Shown: positions 4,464-5,523 of the stretch, one piece after another | How the letters are laid out: each line of letters begins with the position of its first letter | How positions within the stretch are numbered: the stretch's first letter is position 1 | Origin: Gammaproteobacteria bacterium | GTDB taxonomy: Bacteria; Pseudomonadota; Gammaproteobacteria; HK1 | Direction: 5' to 3' | NCBI GenBank assembly: GCA_013042035.1 | Contig: JABDQX010000319.1 | Coordinates: forward strand, 1 to 5,523 | Length of the DNA stretch: 5,523 nt | Program-made: the position numbers and the translations under genes | The notes under the pieces: model-generated | What the model saw: the letters and a program-made list of their open reading frames with translations, nothing else | Told to the model about the DNA's origin: nothing | Databases searched by the model: none

Positions 4464-5523
4464 TCAAGGCGTTGCCTTTTTGGCTTCGCGCTTGCCTTTT
4501 TTCTTCTTTTTGAGCGGCTCCAGACGCGATAATTCCAGGCGTTGACCGCAAACCCAGGCCCTTCTCAGATCCTGAAATATGTCATTGGGCATGCCTTTAG
4601 GCAAGTCGACCAGACTGTATTCGGTTTGAATATCGATATAACCGATATCCTGGGCGTCCAGCCCTGCCTCATTGGCGATTGCGCCGACGATATTCCCCGG
4701 TTTGACGTCATGTTGGTGTCCGACTTCGATACGGAATCGCTCCATACCCTTGGGGGGACGCTTGGCGGCTTGCCTGGGTGACTGCTTGGGTGATTCCCTG
4801 GACGATTGCTTGGGTGGGCGGGCTTTTGGCGACCGGGCAGGTTCCCGGTCCTGCTCATGTTCCCGATGCCGCCCTGGCTCGGCCCTGGAACGGGTGGGCC
4901 GCTCTTTTCCGGGCTTTAACAACAACTGCCGGTCACCCATGAACATCTTGGCAAGCGCCGCGGCAATCTCCAGGGTCGAGACATCGTGCTCGTGTTGGTA
5001 CTGTTCCAGCAGGCTGCGCATGAAATCGAGATCACCCGAGGCAATGCTATCGCTGATGCTCTGTTTGAAATCAGCGATCCGTTTATTGTTGACCATCTCG
5101 GTGGAAGGCAGTTCCATGAGATCGATCTTCTGCCGCGTCGCCTTTTCGATGGCACTGAGTATCCGCCTCTCCCGGGGCGAAACAAACAGGATGGCTTCCC
5201 CGAGGCGACCTGCCCGGCCGGTACGGCCGATGCGGTGGATGTAGGACTCGATGTCGTAGGGGATATCGTAGTTGATGACGTGACTGATCCGGTCCACGTC
5301 CAGGCCCCGGGCGGCGACATCGGTGGCAACGAGTATATCCAGAGAACCGCGTTTGAGGCGATCGATCATCTGCTCCCGGTTTTTTTGCACCATATCGCCG
5401 TTGAGCGCCGCGGCCCTGTAGCCTCGGCTCTCCAATCGTTCCGCCAGTTCGGTGGTGGCGGTTTTGGTGCGCACGAACATAATCAAGGCATCGAAGGGCT
5501 CCACCTCCAGGATCCGCGTCAAG
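4464..5523 (-). CDS. deaD: DEAD-box ATP-dependent RNA helicase, DeaD/CsdA type (5' end outside window)
   Basis: This is the C-terminal 352 residues of a DEAD-box helicase; its N-terminal RecA-like domain lies beyond the right edge. The second RecA domain is intact, with ALIMFVRTKTAT (12-23), ALNGDM (39-44), motif V VATDVAARGLD (65-75) and motif VI HRIGRTGRAGR (96-106). A helical middle region (about 140-205) leads to a basic, low-complexity linker (about 205-258). A DbpA-like RNA-binding domain follows (about 260-334, with FRIEVG, IVGAIANEAG and LPKGMP), then a lysine-rich tail. This order matches E. coli DeaD/CsdA, which unwinds RNA during ribosome large-subunit assembly, cold adaptation and mRNA decay. 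The linker and tail are shorter and more lysine/proline-rich than in E. coli. The first visible codon is TTG at the edge, an internal Leu and not a start. The lyase gene follows after 68 bases. Confidence 0.95.
   Translation of the reverse strand, partial: LTRILEVEPFDALIMFVRTKTATTELAERLESRGYRAAALNGDMVQKNREQMIDRLKRGSLDILVATDVAARGLDVDRISHVINYDIPYDIESYIHRIGRTGRAGRLGEAILFVSPRERRILSAIEKATRQKIDLMELPSTEMVNNKRIADFKQSISDSIASGDLDFMRSLLEQYQHEHDVSTLEIAAALAKMFMGDRQLLLKPGKERPTRSRAEPGRHREHEQDREPARSPKARPPKQSSRESPKQSPRQAAKRPPKGMERFRIEVGHQHDVKPGNIVGAIANEAGLDAQDIGYIDIQTEYSLVDLPKGMPNDIFQDLRRAWVCGQRLELSRLEPLKKKKKGKREAKKATP

Noticed and set aside
4466..4481. AAGGC-GTT-GCCTT followed by T residues, terminator-like on the plus strand
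   Set aside because: The stem has only five pairs, lies within the helicase coding end, and no plus-strand gene leads into it; on the minus strand it has no U-run.
1..5523. CRISPR arrays, tRNA or rRNA genes, insertion sequence ends, toxin-antitoxin pairs
   Set aside because: I scanned for these and saw no regularly spaced repeats, tRNA-like folds, or terminal inverted repeats with target duplications around rpn or elsewhere.

Overview
The window looks like ordinary chromosomal DNA of a gammaproteobacterium. DeaD, the FucA-type aldolase and PyrE all read as gammaproteobacterial-type housekeeping proteins. The Rpn-type nuclease gene, the fragment of a large TPR/NTPase-type protein and the short palindromic GTGGAATA/TATTCCAC repeat are the kind of accessory load I associate from memory with sulfur-oxidising lineages such as Chromatiales or Thiotrichales. 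That placement is an inference, not something the sequence proves. Base composition is uneven: the lyase and helicase genes are GC-rich, while pyrE and rpn are clearly more AT-rich.

Left part, plus strand (1-1786): a hairpin-forming repeat at about 33-84 is followed directly by an open frame. Its product resembles only the C-terminal tail of large TPR/NTPase-type proteins, so it is probably a remnant. Next comes a complete class II aldolase of the L-fuculose-phosphate aldolase type, then a complete EVE-domain protein. The EVE gene's ribosome binding site sits immediately after the aldolase stop codon, so these two genes probably form one transcript.

Right part, minus strand (1817-5523), read from right to left: the C-terminal two-domain half of a DeaD/CsdA-type DEAD-box RNA helicase (cut by the window edge), a complete isocitrate lyase/PEP mutase superfamily lyase, pyrE (orotate phosphoribosyltransferase), and a complete Rpn/PD-(D/E)XK putative transposase-nuclease with a GLEQ-type tandem repeat near its C-terminus. 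The gaps are 68, 178 and 34 bases. pyrE and rpn are close enough to share a message, whereas pyrE has a leader of its own. EVE and rpn converge with only 30 bases between their stop codons.

The genes do not form one obvious pathway: they cover RNA remodelling, pyrimidine synthesis, C-C bond lyase/aldolase chemistry and a modified-base-reader fold, with selfish or defence-like DNA between them. I did not find a convincing new multi-gene system. The points most worth a second look are the repeat next to the decayed TPR gene, the near-identical 24-base tandem repeat and possible internal start in rpn, and the unassigned substrates of the aldolase and the lyase.
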